A stretch of 64,000 bases of DNA from Oryzias latipes (GCF_002234675.1 NC_019869.2:11084015-11148014), one strand, 5' to 3'. Numbered from the stretch's first letter, positions 44,500 to 57,609 are shown. The notes: generated from the sequence alone by a model not told the origin. A program made the numbers and translations.

Positions 44500-45500
44500 C
44501 AATACAACATTCTCGTCAGTCATAACATACCTTTTACAGCTAATGAAATATTTTGGTGTTCACATTACCAAAGATAGCAACACAATGGAGGAAATAAACT
44601 TAGGTAAAACTTTAGAAAAGTGTAAAGTCAATTTAAACATGTGGTCACGGCATAACATTTCTGTTCTGGACAGAGTGCTTCTCACCAAACTGGAATGTTT
44701 ATCAAGATTAATTTATCCAGCATTCACTGTCAATTTCTAAGTATGCGGAAAAAGCAATAAACCTGGTCAGAGTCAACTTCATATGGAAAAACAAGACTCA
44801 TTACTTAAAAAAAGGAACAATAATTCAGGATTACAGTGAAGGTGTACTTTAAGCCATAGAGTTTAAAAGTTTGGATGGTATAATTCAAATTAAATGGCCT
44901 TGGGTCTCTTCTAAAAATGGGAGAAATGTTTGGTTTCATATACCTTCCAAACCTTTTTCTCATTTAGGGGGTATCGAGTTAATGATGATCTCATTTGAAG
45001 CTTCTTCCAGTAAGTTTAAATTAAATGATAGAAAATAATATAATAATTTGCTGAAAGCAATCCCTAAGGCTTTTGATTCAAATGTCCTCCAGTCTGGTTA
45101 ATATTGCTAGTTCAACTTTCATCTCTGTTACTTCAAAACGTTCAAACTCATTTAAACGATTGTTGTTTAATAGAATTTCCAACACCTTTTCCCACACCTT
45201 AATTACTTCCACAGTAATATACAAAAGAGGACGTATTGAAGTTAAGATCTCTGATTACCATTTTAAAAGAAGTGCTACGAAACACAATACAAGCTAACAT
45301 TTGTTTTCCTAGTAAAATGCAAAAAACTGAAGGTTGGGTATACTAAAAAAGAAAAATGTTATCATTGGTTTAAGGCTCTAGAATTGTTTCTGGATCCTTT
45401 AAGTGTCTGTATTTCACATATATTTTTGTTTGTTTCCTTACAGATCATGTTAATGATTAGAAGACACATCTTCCATCTTCATGATTTTTGTCCAGACTCC
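44500..45500 (+). pseudogene. L1-clade LINE relic
   Basis: Plus-strand frame fragments match the thumb and C-terminal part of fish L1/Tx1-type RTs: IKYFGVHITKDSNTMEE-like, EKCKVNLNMWSRHNISVLD, VNFIWKNKTHYLKK and IKWPWVSSKNGRNVWFHIPS. Stops and frame changes are frequent. It fills most of the space between colq and npvf. Confidence 0.7.
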
Positions 45501-45899
45501 TTATTTTCCTCTGAATGTTTGTCATGACCAGCTGTCCTGAGTGGAGGTGATGGCTCAGATAAGCCACACAATCAGTTACATTTTAGCTTAAAAACGTTTT
45601 AGATGTAAGGAAAAATAACACAATATTGATAACAAAATCTTCAGACTTATGGACTGTTAATCAGAGAAAAAACAATGTCATGCCGCACACTGGTTTGTAA
45701 AATCAAATTCTAACTCACAAAGGCTTCACTGATGCGAGGAGTTAAATAAGACATAATCTGCTGTGGTGATGTAATTTAAAGCCTTCAGACAGAAATGTCC
45801 TGTTGTAGGAATCCTTCCTCCACTGAAAGTGTGACAGTCTATTATTGTGGGGCATTTTCAGGCATCCACCATAGTCTGCTGTGCTTTTATAGTTTTAAC

Positions 45900-46036
45900 A
45901 ATTTTTTTTTTGGATGAATTGTGATCTTCACTGATGTTCATGCATTACATGAAATCCTCTTCACCTTTATCCACCTTTGTCATGGTAGGGAGAACACGTC
46001 AATGGAAGAGTGTGGTCAGAGGATAGCACAAGGGTT
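45900..46036 (+). mobile_element. piggyBac-like MITE, copy 3 (right end only)
   Basis: Shares GATCTTCACTGATGTTCATG, TCCACCTTTGTCATGGTAGG and the terminal GATAGCACAAGGG followed by TTAA with copies 1 and 2. The left part is absent. Orientation as copy 1. Confidence 0.75.
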
Positions 46037-46353
46037 AAAAAATAATTCTCATGTTTTTGTGAAAGTCTGAAAAGAAAACTCTTTTAGATCACATCTGCGT
46101 GTTTGTCTCCTCCTAGTGGCCATCTACTGGAAGTAAAGGCACAGACTTTTTTTTTTTTTTTTTAACCAGACAGGTCTGGTCTTGCTTACTTTGAAATAAC
46201 TATAATCTTTGAAATAATCTTTATTGGTAAAAATATAAAACCAAATTCTGTGTCTGATAAAGCAAAAATGCCTTTAGTTAGGCTATGAAAGTGAGGTTAA
46301 GGTGAAATTAGGGGGAAAACAGAGATTTCTTTTTTTGTCTCAATGCTTAAAGG

Positions 46354-46382
46354 TTTATTTTATAATATTTTTATTCTTTATT
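46354..46382 (-). terminator. npvf: npvf poly(A) signal candidates
   Basis: Minus-strand AATAAA at 46377-46382 and 46354-46359, about 155-180 bases after the npvf stop codon. The sequence below to 46040 is AT-rich without any other recognised feature. Confidence 0.5.
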
Positions 46383-46535
46383 TGCACGTTTAAGACACGT
46401 TTTCCAGCATAAGTACCTTTAATAATGGTCTATAAATAGGCTTAAATGTATTGGCAGAACATTTTTGTCAATACAGCAAACAAACAATCTAAATATGAAT
46501 TGGCTGTTTTTAACGTCAAGGTAAACTTAAAAAGA

Positions 46536-47929
46536 TCACTTCATGTTGTAAATGTCTTTTCCTTCCATTTCCTCTTCTTCTGAGCTGATTGGAAGGTCAA
46601 TGTCTTTGTTCCTGTTTGAAGGGAGATGCACAGAAATGGAAAATTCAAAGCATGTCAGGGAATTCCTGCTCCTCCATGAGGCAAGTTCATATAAGTCATC
46701 ATGTTGGATTAATCACTTACCAGCGCAATTCAGGGTTCAACAGCTGTTCATTGGCCAGAGTGTTCAGAAAGCCCCAGTGAGGAGTGTTTCTACCAAATCT
46801 CTGCGGCAGCACAGGGCTTGGTGCTTCACGGACACTCCGGCAGCCGCCACACATGCGAAGGACCTCCCAGGCCCGCCCGAACCTTTGCGGCATGTTGGGG
46901 GAAGAGTTTGACACCCTGTCATCACTGGCACTGCTCTCCCTCCCGAAGCGGAGCGGCATGTTGGCGTGCATGTGAAGAGGTTTGGCTGTGGGTGGATACA
47001 GCTTTATGATGGTTGGTAGGTTGAGTTTGCTGGATGTGGGGGTCACACGAATATTGAAGCTCTCCAGATCCAAACTCCTGCGGATTCCCCTTTTTGTCTA
47101 AAAAAAAAAAGGTTAGTAAACCAAAAACATCATTAAACCAAAAGATTAAGGGAGACCAGGAAAGGAGATGGATTTTTACCAGGCTGCGTATTATATTATA
47201 TATGTTATTTTCAGTTTAATTTACTGTGGATTGTTTTAGCCACTTGATAAAGATTGCTTTATGTGCTTTTCAAGCAAGTTCGAAGCATTTTGCCTATGTA
47301 CACCAACTATGACATATAATTTTAATCAATTTTCAAAATAAAATGCTGTTTGGTAAAATTTAACAGTGAAGACTGTAAAAAAAAGTTCTGTTAAAGTTAA
47401 ATATGATTTAAATGGAAAGATCTTTTAGTTTTAAGACATTTTAGCTTAGTTTAGTTTAGGTGCAATAATAACCTCATCTCAAGTGACTTAAACACAAAAG
47501 CAAAAGTAAATTTGGTTTCCAACTTTGACTTAAGTGCTGAGTAAAAAAGTTGTTTTGATTTTAACCTTGTCACCTCCCTAATGTGAACATAGGAAGTTCA
47601 TTTTTTGCTGTTTGAAGCAGCTGAATTACAAAAAAACAAACAGTTTAATTTACAGTCTAATTTACAATTTATACGTTTGAGAGCATTTATTACAGACCAG
47701 TTCAGAGCAGAAAACCGTCAATACGTTTGATGGAACAATGAAGGAGTTCCTGTTTGCTTCTCACCTGTTGGTGCAGCTGCTTCCTCAGCATGTTCAGTTG
47801 GCTGTCATGGCTGCTCTCCAAGGGGTCATCACCGTGGAAGGACTTCCCAAACACATGAAGGTCGGACGCTGCTGCCCCCCCCAGACCTCCCAGCACCAGA
47901 AGCACTGACAACATCATCATTGTCAACAT
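46536..47929 (-). CDS. npvf: NPVF / gonadotropin-inhibitory hormone (LPXRFamide) precursor
   Basis: Three exons join in phase to 205 residues: 47765-47929, 46721-47097 and 46536-46611. The N-terminus is a signal peptide (MMMLSVLLVLGGLGGAAA). Exon 2 encodes three RFamide peptide units, each ending in Gly-Arg for amidation and cleavage: MPLRFGR, MPQRFGR and LPQRFGR. The -LPXRF- pattern identifies NPVF and not NPFF, kisspeptin or PrRP. Exon 3 encodes an acidic tail (SSEEEEMEG). The exon 2 donor splits the Trp codon; reading on without splicing gives an immediate stop, which supports the junction. The amidated peptides act through the NPFFR1-type receptor and modulate gonadotropin release in fish. 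A TTAAATATC motif near 48010-48020 could be a weak TATA element. Expressed, in known fish, in hypothalamic neurons. Confidence 0.95.
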
Positions 47930-48029
47930 GTTAACATCAGTGTCTGACAGCTTCTTCCAACTTCTGCAGGACTCATGCCTTGTTTACAACGCCCTGCACT
48001 GTTTCACCTGATATTTAAGAACCGCTGTA

Positions 48030-49920
48030 AACACACGTCACCAGCGGCCTTTCATCAAAGCAATGCTACACATGCAAGAAAAGAAGATGCACCCACCTCC
48101 TGAGCCTCATTAAAATAAGGCAAATTCTCAACCAATCCTGTACCATGCAGTTCAGAAGAATAGCTCCAAGAAGGTATTTACTAATTAGACTCCTAAATGA
48201 ATCTGTAACCTCAATTAGTTTGAGTCAAAAGAAAACTAAGAGATATTTAGCGTAAACTGTAGTATCCAGGTTTACCAGATAGGAGTCATCTATCAGAACA
48301 GAAAAAACACCAACAAATGTTTTAAAATTATAACCTTGAGCCTCTTTGACTAGAAAGTTCTCCTTGTTGGTGTTTTTTTCTTCTTCTTACAATAAATGCA
48401 ACATTTTTGTAATTATTTTTACACAAACTTTATGCAATTTTAAATGAAAATGTTTCAACGCATACTTAAACAAATAAATGTAAATGTATGAATAGGAAAA
48501 ATGAAAAAAGTGTGTGTAAAAAAAGGATAAAAATGATCAAATAAATGTCAGATGATTGTAATTTCTTTTAGATTGTAAGAAAAAAAACCACTTGCCCATG
48601 AAAGGAAAAAGTATTGTGGTGGGTTAATAGGCTGCTGGAAGTATTTATCTGTCAATTGTTTCCACTCGTTTGTGTTTTTGTTCCAGGCTCAGTAATTGTT
48701 GTGAGTTGTGTATGTCTGTGGTACACTCTGCTTTGAGTCTGTGCTGTGGTTCATGTAACCGTGCTTCGTTGCATGTTGAAGTAAAGCTAAATAACTCGAT
48801 TCTCCTCTCCTTAATGGTCTCTCTACACACTGGATTTTCCATGTTAGGTGAAGCCAACAAGAAACCGGCATCCTTCAGTTTACCTTAAAACCTGGGGCTA
48901 TGGCCTAACCAAACAACACATTAGAAGGCACACACGGCGACATTAGACACTAACATCTTCACTCACTGTCTCGTTTGTGTTCCAATTCCTGATCTTATTC
49001 TCCTTATCACAGCGGTGCTTCCGTAGTGGCTTTTGTTGTTTGCATCATTTTGGTTTTGTTTTGGAGCAGCATTTCTTTTTATTTGTAGTGTGTCTTTTAT
49101 TTGCGCCATCATTTCTTTTTTTTTTTTCCAGCAGTGTTTCCTTTATTTAAAGTGTCCTTTTTATTTCTCCTCAGTTCTATTCTAGTCTTGTCTAGTCTAG
49201 TTTAGTCTAGTCTATTCAAAGAAGCATCCTTTGTTTCTTTTAGGAATCAGCAGAGCTTAGAGTTGCACCGATGACGCTTTGGAACTGCAGAGTTAATACA
49301 GAGCTGAATGGAAGGAATGCTTGTTGAGAAAGGCTGACGCTGACAACTGGCAAAGAGTTTTAATTTGATCATGACGCTGACATTATCTTCATGCTGCCAT
49401 GTTCCTCTTTGGTGTATACCAGAGCTAAAATCATCTGATTCTGCCTTTGCAAACAGCTGTAATGTTGTCAGCAATTTATGACAAGAGTTTTTAGGTTTTG
49501 AACGGAAGAAAATACTTTACTTGTTTTTTTATAGTCGTCCTCCAATAAAATGGTCTGCTGAGACTCAAGTACTAAAATCTTTATACAAAATAAGTAGAAT
49601 AATGACACACAAAAAGGAAGACCAAGAAAGATTGAAGTAATTTATTTTTGTTTTTTATTTATTTCATTTTTGCAAAGTTTTATTCAAAGATACAATTGAT
49701 TTAGCGTTTATTTTCCTCCCAAAAAGTTGCAGCATGTATTTTCGGGATCAAATAAATTGTTATCATATCTCTTAAGGCTGTGTTTTAGCATGTGAATTCT
49801 CAGAAAGTAGATTTCAAACAAGTGGAGGGAACAGTTCTATTATTTGACTTTATAGGTGCACCTCTACATCCTGGAACTTTGCACCACAATATGTTTTTGT
49901 ATCCATAAAAACTTAAATTC
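48030..49920. other. Non-coding DNA upstream of npvf
   Basis: No gene recognised. A short tandem of TCTAG-type pentamers lies at about 49181-49216. Otherwise the sequence is AT-rich with A and T runs. Regulatory elements of npvf may be here but none can be supported by sequence alone. Confidence 0.5.
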
Positions 49921-50341
49921 CATTCACTTTTATTTATATAGCCCAATATTACAACATGTCGTCTCAATGGGCTTCATACCGGTAATTGTACAATGAACAT
50001 GAAGTCTTAGAATTCAATAAGTAATGGCTAAACTAAACAGACTAGGCTAAAGTGGGCATCCCTGCCCTTAGACCCTCCTTCTCGGTAAGGAAAAACTCCT
50101 AAGAAACGGATTCCGGAAAAATTTGTGGAAACCTCAGAGATGTCCACATGAAAGAAGGATCCTCCCTCGAGGACAGACAGGCGATGTACCAGAACTCTTA
50201 GAGAAGAATTAACTTATCTAACACTACAACTACATGTTTAAATATTACAGCGGATGGGCTTCATCCAGATGGAGTTGGGGGAAAGCAGGGTCCAAAGGGA
50301 AGTGTTGGAGCAGCAGCACAGCAGCATCCAGAGGCGAGGTA

Positions 50342-51070
50342 CAGTGATCCCTTGATTATCGCGGGGGTTACGTTCCAAATAGAACCCGTGATAAACAAAA
50401 CCCGTGAAGTAGAAACCTTTATTTTTTTTACAATTATTGTACAATGAAATACACTTTTATACATTGAAAAGAAAGAACAAACCATTTAACAGGCTAAATC
50501 AATTGTTTTTTTTTAACAAATAAAAGTACTTTAGAAACGTTTTTTCAACAAATAACTTCTGTAGTGTGCTGTCAAATAATAATTTCAATCATCGATAAGA
50601 ACAGTAGGCTTTAAATTGCGGAGATTAGCCCCGCCCACCGTGACCCGAGTGGATTAAACGGAAGAAAATTTAAAATGATTATGGAAAAAATAAAAAAGTA
50701 CAGTGGGACAGATAGTGACTCCGGTCTTCTTTTTCACTGCTCTTCCTACTGAGCCGCTGCATCCTCTGCAGCGTTTTTTCCTTTTGAAGCCCGCGGTGCA
50801 GCTGCAGGTGTGATTGTTCGGGAGAGGAACATAGTGATAGGCAGTTGTTGTCGCTCTTTTTTCTTCTTTGCTATAAGATCCTTATACACCGACATGCCCC
50901 CATCGATTATGTTGGAGAACTGTAATGAACGGCTCATCAAAGGGTCCCATTCTTGAGCTACTCGCTGTGTGACTTTTTAGCCAATCAGAATGCAGAACAC
51001 AATGCACAATCCAAATCCGTGAAGTAGCGAAACCGTGAAAAGTAAACCGTGATATAGCGAGGGATCACTG
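50342..51070 (-). mobile_element. Tigger/pogo-like DNA transposon relic
   Basis: Ends are CAGTGATCCCTTGATTATCG and its inverse (CGAGGGATCACTG at 51058-51070), with TA on both sides as target duplication. Subterminal repeats CCGTGAAGTAG recur at both ends. On the minus strand, 50746-50940 encodes a transposase C-terminal fragment (GGMSVYKDLIAKKKKERQQL then PITMFLSR), close to the ends of pogo/Tigger transposases. Most of the gene has been deleted. Confidence 0.8.
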
Positions 51071-51607
51071 TACACGGCCAGGTACAGGAGCACGGACGAA
51101 CCAACTGGAATCTGGAATCACTCCCAGTCCCCCGGAGGAGAGTGGGAAAGACGGACAATATATGAATGGCACTGTATCAAACAGAGGCACGGAGAACTGA
51201 AATGATAAATAAATGATCAAGAATAGAGGAGTGGAGAAGTAAATGAAAATAGAGGACAGAACCCCAGTGCACCACACGTTCCCCAGCTTCTAACTTCTAG
51301 CAGCCGACTAACAATTAATTATTATTGTTATTACATTTAATTCAAAAATGTTAATAGTAAGCTGCATGCACTGTGGTATTTATAGCGGATGGTAATAATA
51401 ATGTGTGAGAATTTTGAACTTAATTCTAGAATCAACTATGAGCCAGTGAAGTGAAACTAACACAGGAGTGATGTGATCTCTTCTGCTAGTTCCTGCTAAC
51501 GATCCAGTCTGGACGTAACAAATGCATGGATGACTTTGTCAGCATCACCTTTAGAGAGTATATCTCTAATCTTAGCTCTATTGCTCAGGTGAAAAAAATG
51601 CAGTTTT

Positions 51608-52269
51608 AAAGGCCCGTACACACCGGGACGAATTTCGCCCGCGATATTCGCCGACGTTTAACGCCTCGTGACTAAACAAAGGGCACCAATGTGAGTGTGC
51701 ACACCGACGGGAAAAAACGCCACAAAGCGTCACTTTTTAAAAAACGCCTTGGGTTCGTTTTTTTGGTTTGACGCAACGGGTCGAAAACTATACGACCAAT
51801 GAGAATGGCGCTTTTGCACACGTGTCTGGAGCTTCTGAAGTTACAGTAAAACACAACTTGGGGGCGCTCAAACACAAAACTGCCTTTCTGAGCACATATA
51901 CCAGCAAAGAAGATAGACGCCAAGTAGCGTCTACACTGCCGCGAAGAAATAATGACGGACGTTCTAAATTATCCCCGGACCATGAAATATTCATGTTTTC
52001 TTTGTTTGATTCTGACAAGCGCGTAAATACTTGCTCTCTTCTTCTGAGTGAAAAGCGACTTTAAGAAGCGTAAAGTTGCGCAGCGCCACCTTGTGTACAG
52101 GGGGTATTTCTGTTTTACATTAAGCGCCATCTAACGTCAGGGAATGAAATTGCATGTCTGCTCGGCTCATCGTCAGCAAAAATTGCCTGGGTGTGAACAC
52201 AAAAAACGTGGCGAAAAACGCTGGCGAGTAACGCCTGGCGAATATTCGTCCCGGTGTGTACGGGCCTTT
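51608..52269. mobile_element. MITE with 26-bp perfect terminal repeats
   Basis: Ends carry AAAGGCCCGTACACACCGGG continuing to ACGAAT, 26 bp identical and inverted. Similar ends occur in fish PIF/Harbinger or ISL2EU elements; that assignment is from memory. The short target duplication (TA or TTTA) cannot be delimited. The body includes repeated CGCC/GGCG motifs near the ends and no transposase. Confidence 0.75.
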
Positions 52270-53377
52270 ACGCGCCTGTGAGCCTTAAATGATCATTCCT
52301 GGTCAAATAAAACCCTATAGGTTTCCAACTGTGGAATTGGAGGCTATACTTACGCCATCCACTGATCACACAGAGCATCTTTGAGGTTTTTAGGACCCAG
52401 TATGATGACCTCAGTTTTTTCTGGCTTTAGGGGGAGGTCATTAATTGTCATCCAGGTCTTGAAATGTAACATCCAAACACCAAGACACTGTTCTCTTGTT
52501 TACTTTTTATGACAGCAACTGGATTCCTTCCAGTTATTTGCGTAAAAAAAGCAGCAGCAACAACAACAAAAAAGAAATAAAAGAAACTGTTTCAAACACA
52601 TCTATATTTTAGAAATAGTTGTGCAAATGTAGTTATGTTTCTGTTGTAGTTAACAGAATAATTGTGGTTGTTGTGCCAACCACAACCTCTGAGATCTTTG
52701 TACTATGAACTAAAACAAGAATGATGCCAAAAAAAGCTCCTCCTCCTACTTTCTGCTAGCTTCAGACACTCATTGCTGTTGTTGCCGCACGTCAACAAGT
52801 CCACAGATTTAAAACTACATGTTTTTGTTGTTGTTGTTCATAAGTTGTGGAATTGGTCAAATTAAATTTGATTTATATTTCCTAAAATTATACTGTGAAA
52901 ATCAGTTAAAATATGTTCAGATATATATGATTAATCTCACAAGATTTTTAGTCTTTCATTTTGTAGGAAGTACAAAGAACAAACTGCAAATGTAACACCT
53001 TGGACATTAGGACACTTTTTTTTCGGACAAATGGAAAAGATGTACTTTGATTTGCCTGTTTTTGTTTTTCTTTCACATTGTTTTATCCCTGTGCATTTTA
53101 TTTCCTCGAATGATTTATTCTGTTGATTTTAGTTTTCACATTGTAATGGTTCAAAGGCATGTATTGTAAATGCACAAGAAGAAAGGTGATGATGTGCAGA
53201 CAGGCAAATACTGTAGATGCTGGATGCAAAAATGAACCTGCACTGTCATGAAAAGATCTACAGTTTGTAATGGTTTCACAACAGGCGCTGTCGTTTAGCT
53301 CTATTTACCTGAATGTACATAGTATGAACTCTGTTGTTTTACAATGGGCCCTGGCAAGCTGTCCAGGGTCCAGGCTG

Positions 53378-53673
53378 TCCTCGTCCGAGCTGGAGCCAGA
53401 TGCCAGCTCGGACGAGGAAAACAAAGACGTACAGGGATCTAGTCACATGCAACAGAATGGAGAGGAGGGAGCTTGTGGCCCAACAATTGTAGCTCCTACA
53501 TCCCACTTACAAGCTTTTTCTAACCAAGTTTTTTTGTCTGCTCCTGCTTGACAGTGATTTGAATAACGAAACTTAAATGCAATTTTAATCTTAATTTTCT
53601 TTATGTATGTCATCCATCATCAGAAAAATGCCACAAGAACATGCTTAAAACACCTAAAACACAATTTTGATCT
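53378..53673 (+). mobile_element. Family K repeat, copy B (right part) with foldback
   Basis: Shares CAGCTCGGACGAGGAAAACA, TCAGAAAAATGCCACAAGAAC and the end TTTAA with copy A. Its left border is a perfect 16-bp inverted repeat (53378-53393 with 53403-53418, loop of 9). The left half of the family is missing. Confidence 0.65.
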
Positions 53674-53679
53674 TTAAGT

Positions 53680-55020
53680 AATCACTTTTTCCTTTTATAA
53701 AAAAATGTATTACAGTATTGGTAAGAGGAAACAGCCATTCATTGGTAAAAAACAAAACAAAAACAGGTTTACCATATTTGCAACTTTTGCAAATATTTTC
53801 TCCAGCTTAATCTGTTCTGAAACTTCTGAAACCTCTGAAACTAAACCAAATTTAATCAAATCCTCTGAGGCTTTGGTATTCAGCCCAGCATACAAGAAAC
53901 CAGTTGGGCTGTAAGTAACCCACCCAGTTTGGCAAAACCGTCACAAATTATGACCCCAGCAGGATTACTGCCTCCATTCATCAACATGACTAGAGCAGGC
54001 CGACCCAGACTTTGTGGCTTTTGCAGGTTCTCTGATGAACAGAGGAAATCAGCAGCAACATCAGCTGTGCGTCAATTGTGCTAATGATTTTTTTTGCATT
54101 ATAAAAAGACCTTTAGACCTTTTGTCTAAAACACATTTTAGGAGAAAAAAAACGTTACTTTTTTAGTCCTATTGATTGCATGTCCACCTCTCCTCATTCC
54201 CTGTCTTCGTGCTTCCCTCTCGTTGACCCAGCTTGCAGACTCTGGGGTTTCGGATTTACGATCATACATCCAATATTTATCCAGCAGCCTATCTGCAAGC
54301 CCTCTCTTTGTTCTTTCACAGAGCCGACTGAGTACTTCATTGAGGACCTTGTACTCTGCCACTGTAATTCTTTCTTGCTAATGTTCATCCTTCACCACCC
54401 TGACAGTCTTTTCATCTTTCCACTTACATGCTCCTGGGCCTCCCTCGTCCTCTCTCTCCTCCTACATGCTTGAAAACAGATGCTGCAGGCTTGATAGAAA
54501 TATGCCCCGCTTTGATTTACAACACCTCTGTCTGCAATGAATAACATCTGCTTTGGACAAATCTCAGCACCTTGTTTTATAACACTTGTAGATTCTGGTC
54601 TATAATTGTTTTAACTGTGATATATATCTGCGCTAGCTTGTGTATGTTGTTCAAATGGATTTGAAATTAGGCAGTAAAAGTGTTGAGTGCCGAATTTCTT
54701 TTTCTCTTTGCTGAATTAGTGACATCTAGTGGCTCAAGAAGTGATCATCACAATGAACTCACGACAAGTGGAGGCAGTTTTAGACACTTAAGTTTGAAAA
54801 AAATCCCTGCAGTTATCCTGAAGAACCAACAGATTTACAACTGTTTTACTCTCATGCTGCAGTTAAAAACCTCTTGTCTATTTGCTACAGTAGTTACAAT
54901 AAACTGGGGTCAACTTACTTTGCTGAACTGTGTGTTGACCACTTTAAGGCCAACGATCATTTTTTAATCAATTTTAAAAGCGTTTCTACTTGTGTTTTAA
55001 TTATTATTTTAGTCCAAATA
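53680..55020. other. Non-coding DNA, nothing recognised
   Basis: AT-rich with a C/T-rich interval at 54180-54480. Overlapping open frames on both strands there have no similarity that I recognise. Confidence 0.5.
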
Positions 55021-55029
55021 ATAAAAAAG

Positions 55030-55478
55030 AAAACTTGTGTCATTTTCTAGGACATAGTTTCTGCAAAGCGACTGTGGTTCATTAGAAATTTACCTCTGAG
55101 TTGTGGACCGGACAACGGAACAACACCGCCCCCCCTTTCCCCTCGCCATTGCTGACAGCCCTGAGCAGCAAGCGTTTTTGCCCACTCAGCGTATTTTCTA
55201 CTTCAAAAATACAGTCTTTTTCAAACAGTTCATTTCATCTGCTCCTGCTTCCTAACGATTCGTATATAGAAATTCTCAAAAATGCTAATTTAAGCTTAAT
55301 TTTCTTCATATATTGATAATAATTAATCAATAAAATAATAATAATAACAATAATGACAATAATAAGAAATTATTAATTAATAACAATAATCAATAATATG
55401 TTAACCATCATAGAAAAAAAAAGAACGTACTAAAAACACCAAAACACAGTTCTCATCAGAGGGGATTTTTGTTCTGCT
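55030..55478 (+). mobile_element. Family K repeat, copy C (decayed)
   Basis: Contains CTAGGACATAGTTTCTGCA, CCTCTGAGTTGTGGAC, ATTGCTGACAGCCCT and, after an AAT-rich insertion at 55320-55400, the 3' part CTAAAAACACCAAAACACAG. The AAT-rich stretch is a simple repeat expansion. Confidence 0.65.
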
Positions 55479-55479
55479 A

Positions 55480-57580
55480 CGACATCAGAACTTTGGCAAT
55501 AACCGGTCAGTCAAACATAGCAAGAACAGTAAATACATAGAAAAAAAAAAGGTTATTTATGATTATGTGAGATATGTTTATTATGACTATGTAAGATCAA
55601 AATGAGATCAAAATGACAAGGTGATAAAATCAAGCCAGAACATGTCAAAATTAATCACACATACATTTTAGGATGCAAAACAAATGGGAAATGTGTTATT
55701 TTTGAGTCTATAATCTCTTTAATTCTATATAAAAGACGGATTTAACTAAATTGCTTTTATTTTTCATTTCCTTCCATTTTTTTCCAGTTGTTAAAAATAC
55801 TAATTATGATGTAAATGTGTTATAGAAAATGTTTTTAAACTAATATCAGTTATCAATTTATTACGACTTTTTATTTGTTAAATAAGTTATTGACAAGGAT
55901 ATAAATTAACTTTAATTTCCTGATTATTATTTTTTTATTATCTACAGGAAGGCGAGTCCTTTTTTTAACACTTCTTTTTTTGTTTTTGTTTTCTTGAGTT
56001 GTGTTGAATTTTCTTCCTGATTGACTCAAATAGCTTAATATTTCTTTATTATTGAAATACCACCATGTGTCACACCAACCAGACCAGAGCATCTGCTTCC
56101 AACAATAGCCAGAAGGCTTAAAAAAGTCCACTGTATGCTAATTTGAAAGGGTCTTTGCTGTGTTGTCTCTTCCTGTCCACATCATGATAGTTCAACATGG
56201 AAGAGGGCCAAGAAGATTAAGCTTTCTTAAATCTGGAAATAACCGTCTAATGGAAACACTCTGAATATTACATTGGATTGTATATCTTAAGAAAATTAAA
56301 GTTTCAATCTAGACGTTGGTGCAAACTATTATCAACAGCATGTCAATTGTCTGCCAAGCAAAAACATTAGATTACAATTCCTATTAAACGTTAATTTAAT
56401 TAACCTTTTTAAAAATTAATGAAAAACGTCCTAACTTTCACTTACTTTCAACCATAACATTTTCTAAGGAAGTAGGAAACCAAATCCAAGTATAACACTA
56501 TTTAATTGAATGTTTTTTTTTTGTGAAAAAAAAACGAAAGTTGAAATAAAAATAATAAGTCTCAGTTTTTGCTTGCTTTGAAAATATTGTGTTTACACAA
56601 AATGGCAGAGAATAAAGAAACTGTCCACATGACACACTTTAAAAAACAAAAAATAAAAAAAATAAGAAGAGGAGCATATGGACCCACACTCCCTACCCAT
56701 CTTTCAGTCTACCCCGAAATTTGGCAACAGTCCCAGAATTCCTCACTCGGACTGGGACACCCTCAGATTCCTGCTATGATTTGTGGGAATGAGCTCCTAT
56801 CCCTCACGTCAAGCTGATTTATGTGGAGTTTTATCTTCCCCTCCACTTAGACATCACAACACTTCTCATGCTTGCACACTCTGTGAGGAGACCCATTCAT
56901 CAACTGCATGTGAATGTGACTGGTTAGGATTTTATCAATGATCAAATCCATTTCTGTTGGATCATTGCACTACAACATATGCTTTGACTCTCCAATGCCG
57001 GGCATGTGCTACTGCCTGTGTGGTCCTTGCTGTCCTATAACTCAGATTGTCAAGATTATTGACACAGAAACAGATTCTAAGTGGAACTTTTATTTATTTA
57101 TCCACTCCGATGTTAACATTTTTGCAGAGGTCAAAGGCAAAATCAGAGGACACTTTCTTTCCCTTTGAACATCTCCGAAATGAACTATTCTAGTTGGACT
57201 ATTTGACATTTTTAAAAGCAGTAAAAGTTCATTCAAATCAAGATGAATAGTAGGAATTTATTTAGATAATCTAGAAAACCTTTAGAAAGAGCAGAATACT
57301 TTAAAAAAATTAAAATAGATCATAACACATTTATCCAACTTATTGATTACAAACTTGAAAAAAACAAACTCCTTTTCAGTTTTTAATGTTTTTGTTAATG
57401 AATCGAACACATTTAACATGATTAAACATATGTTCTTTATTCGCATTAACATATAACTGTTAAAAACCGATATTATATCTATCTGTGCATGTTTACTTAT
57501 GAATAAATTATCATAGACGATAGTAAAAAAATATTTTTTAAATTAAAATACAGTTTGATTAATTTTAATAGCAGAAGTAC
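55480..57580. other. AT-rich non-coding DNA
   Basis: No gene, RNA or repeat family recognised. Open frames are short and of simple composition. Confidence 0.55.
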
Positions 57581-57586
57581 ACCTCA

Positions 57587-57599
57587 CCACCAGGTGGCA
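57587..57599 (+). promoter_or_regulatory. Candidate CTCF site
   Basis: CCACCAGGTGGCA matches the core of the vertebrate CTCF motif (CCACNAGRNGGCA). The core is short enough to occur by chance. Confidence 0.35.
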
Positions 57600-57609
57600 A
57601 TCTGACACA

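Larger units (their letters stand above)
49921..52470. mobile_element. Old composite fish repeat with two nested DNA transposons
   Basis: Starts with CACTTTTATTTATATAGCCC and TCTCAATGGGCTTCATACCG, then CCCTGCCCTTAGACCCTCCTT and GTAAGGAAAAACTCCT, a phrase found widely in fish genomes. Later parts (GAGCCAGTGAAGTGAA near 51439, TCATTCCTGGTCAAATAAAA near 52290) appear to belong to the same long repeat. A Tigger-like element (50342-51070) and a long-TIR MITE (51608-52269) interrupt it. I cannot name the class of the host repeat. Confidence 0.55.
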
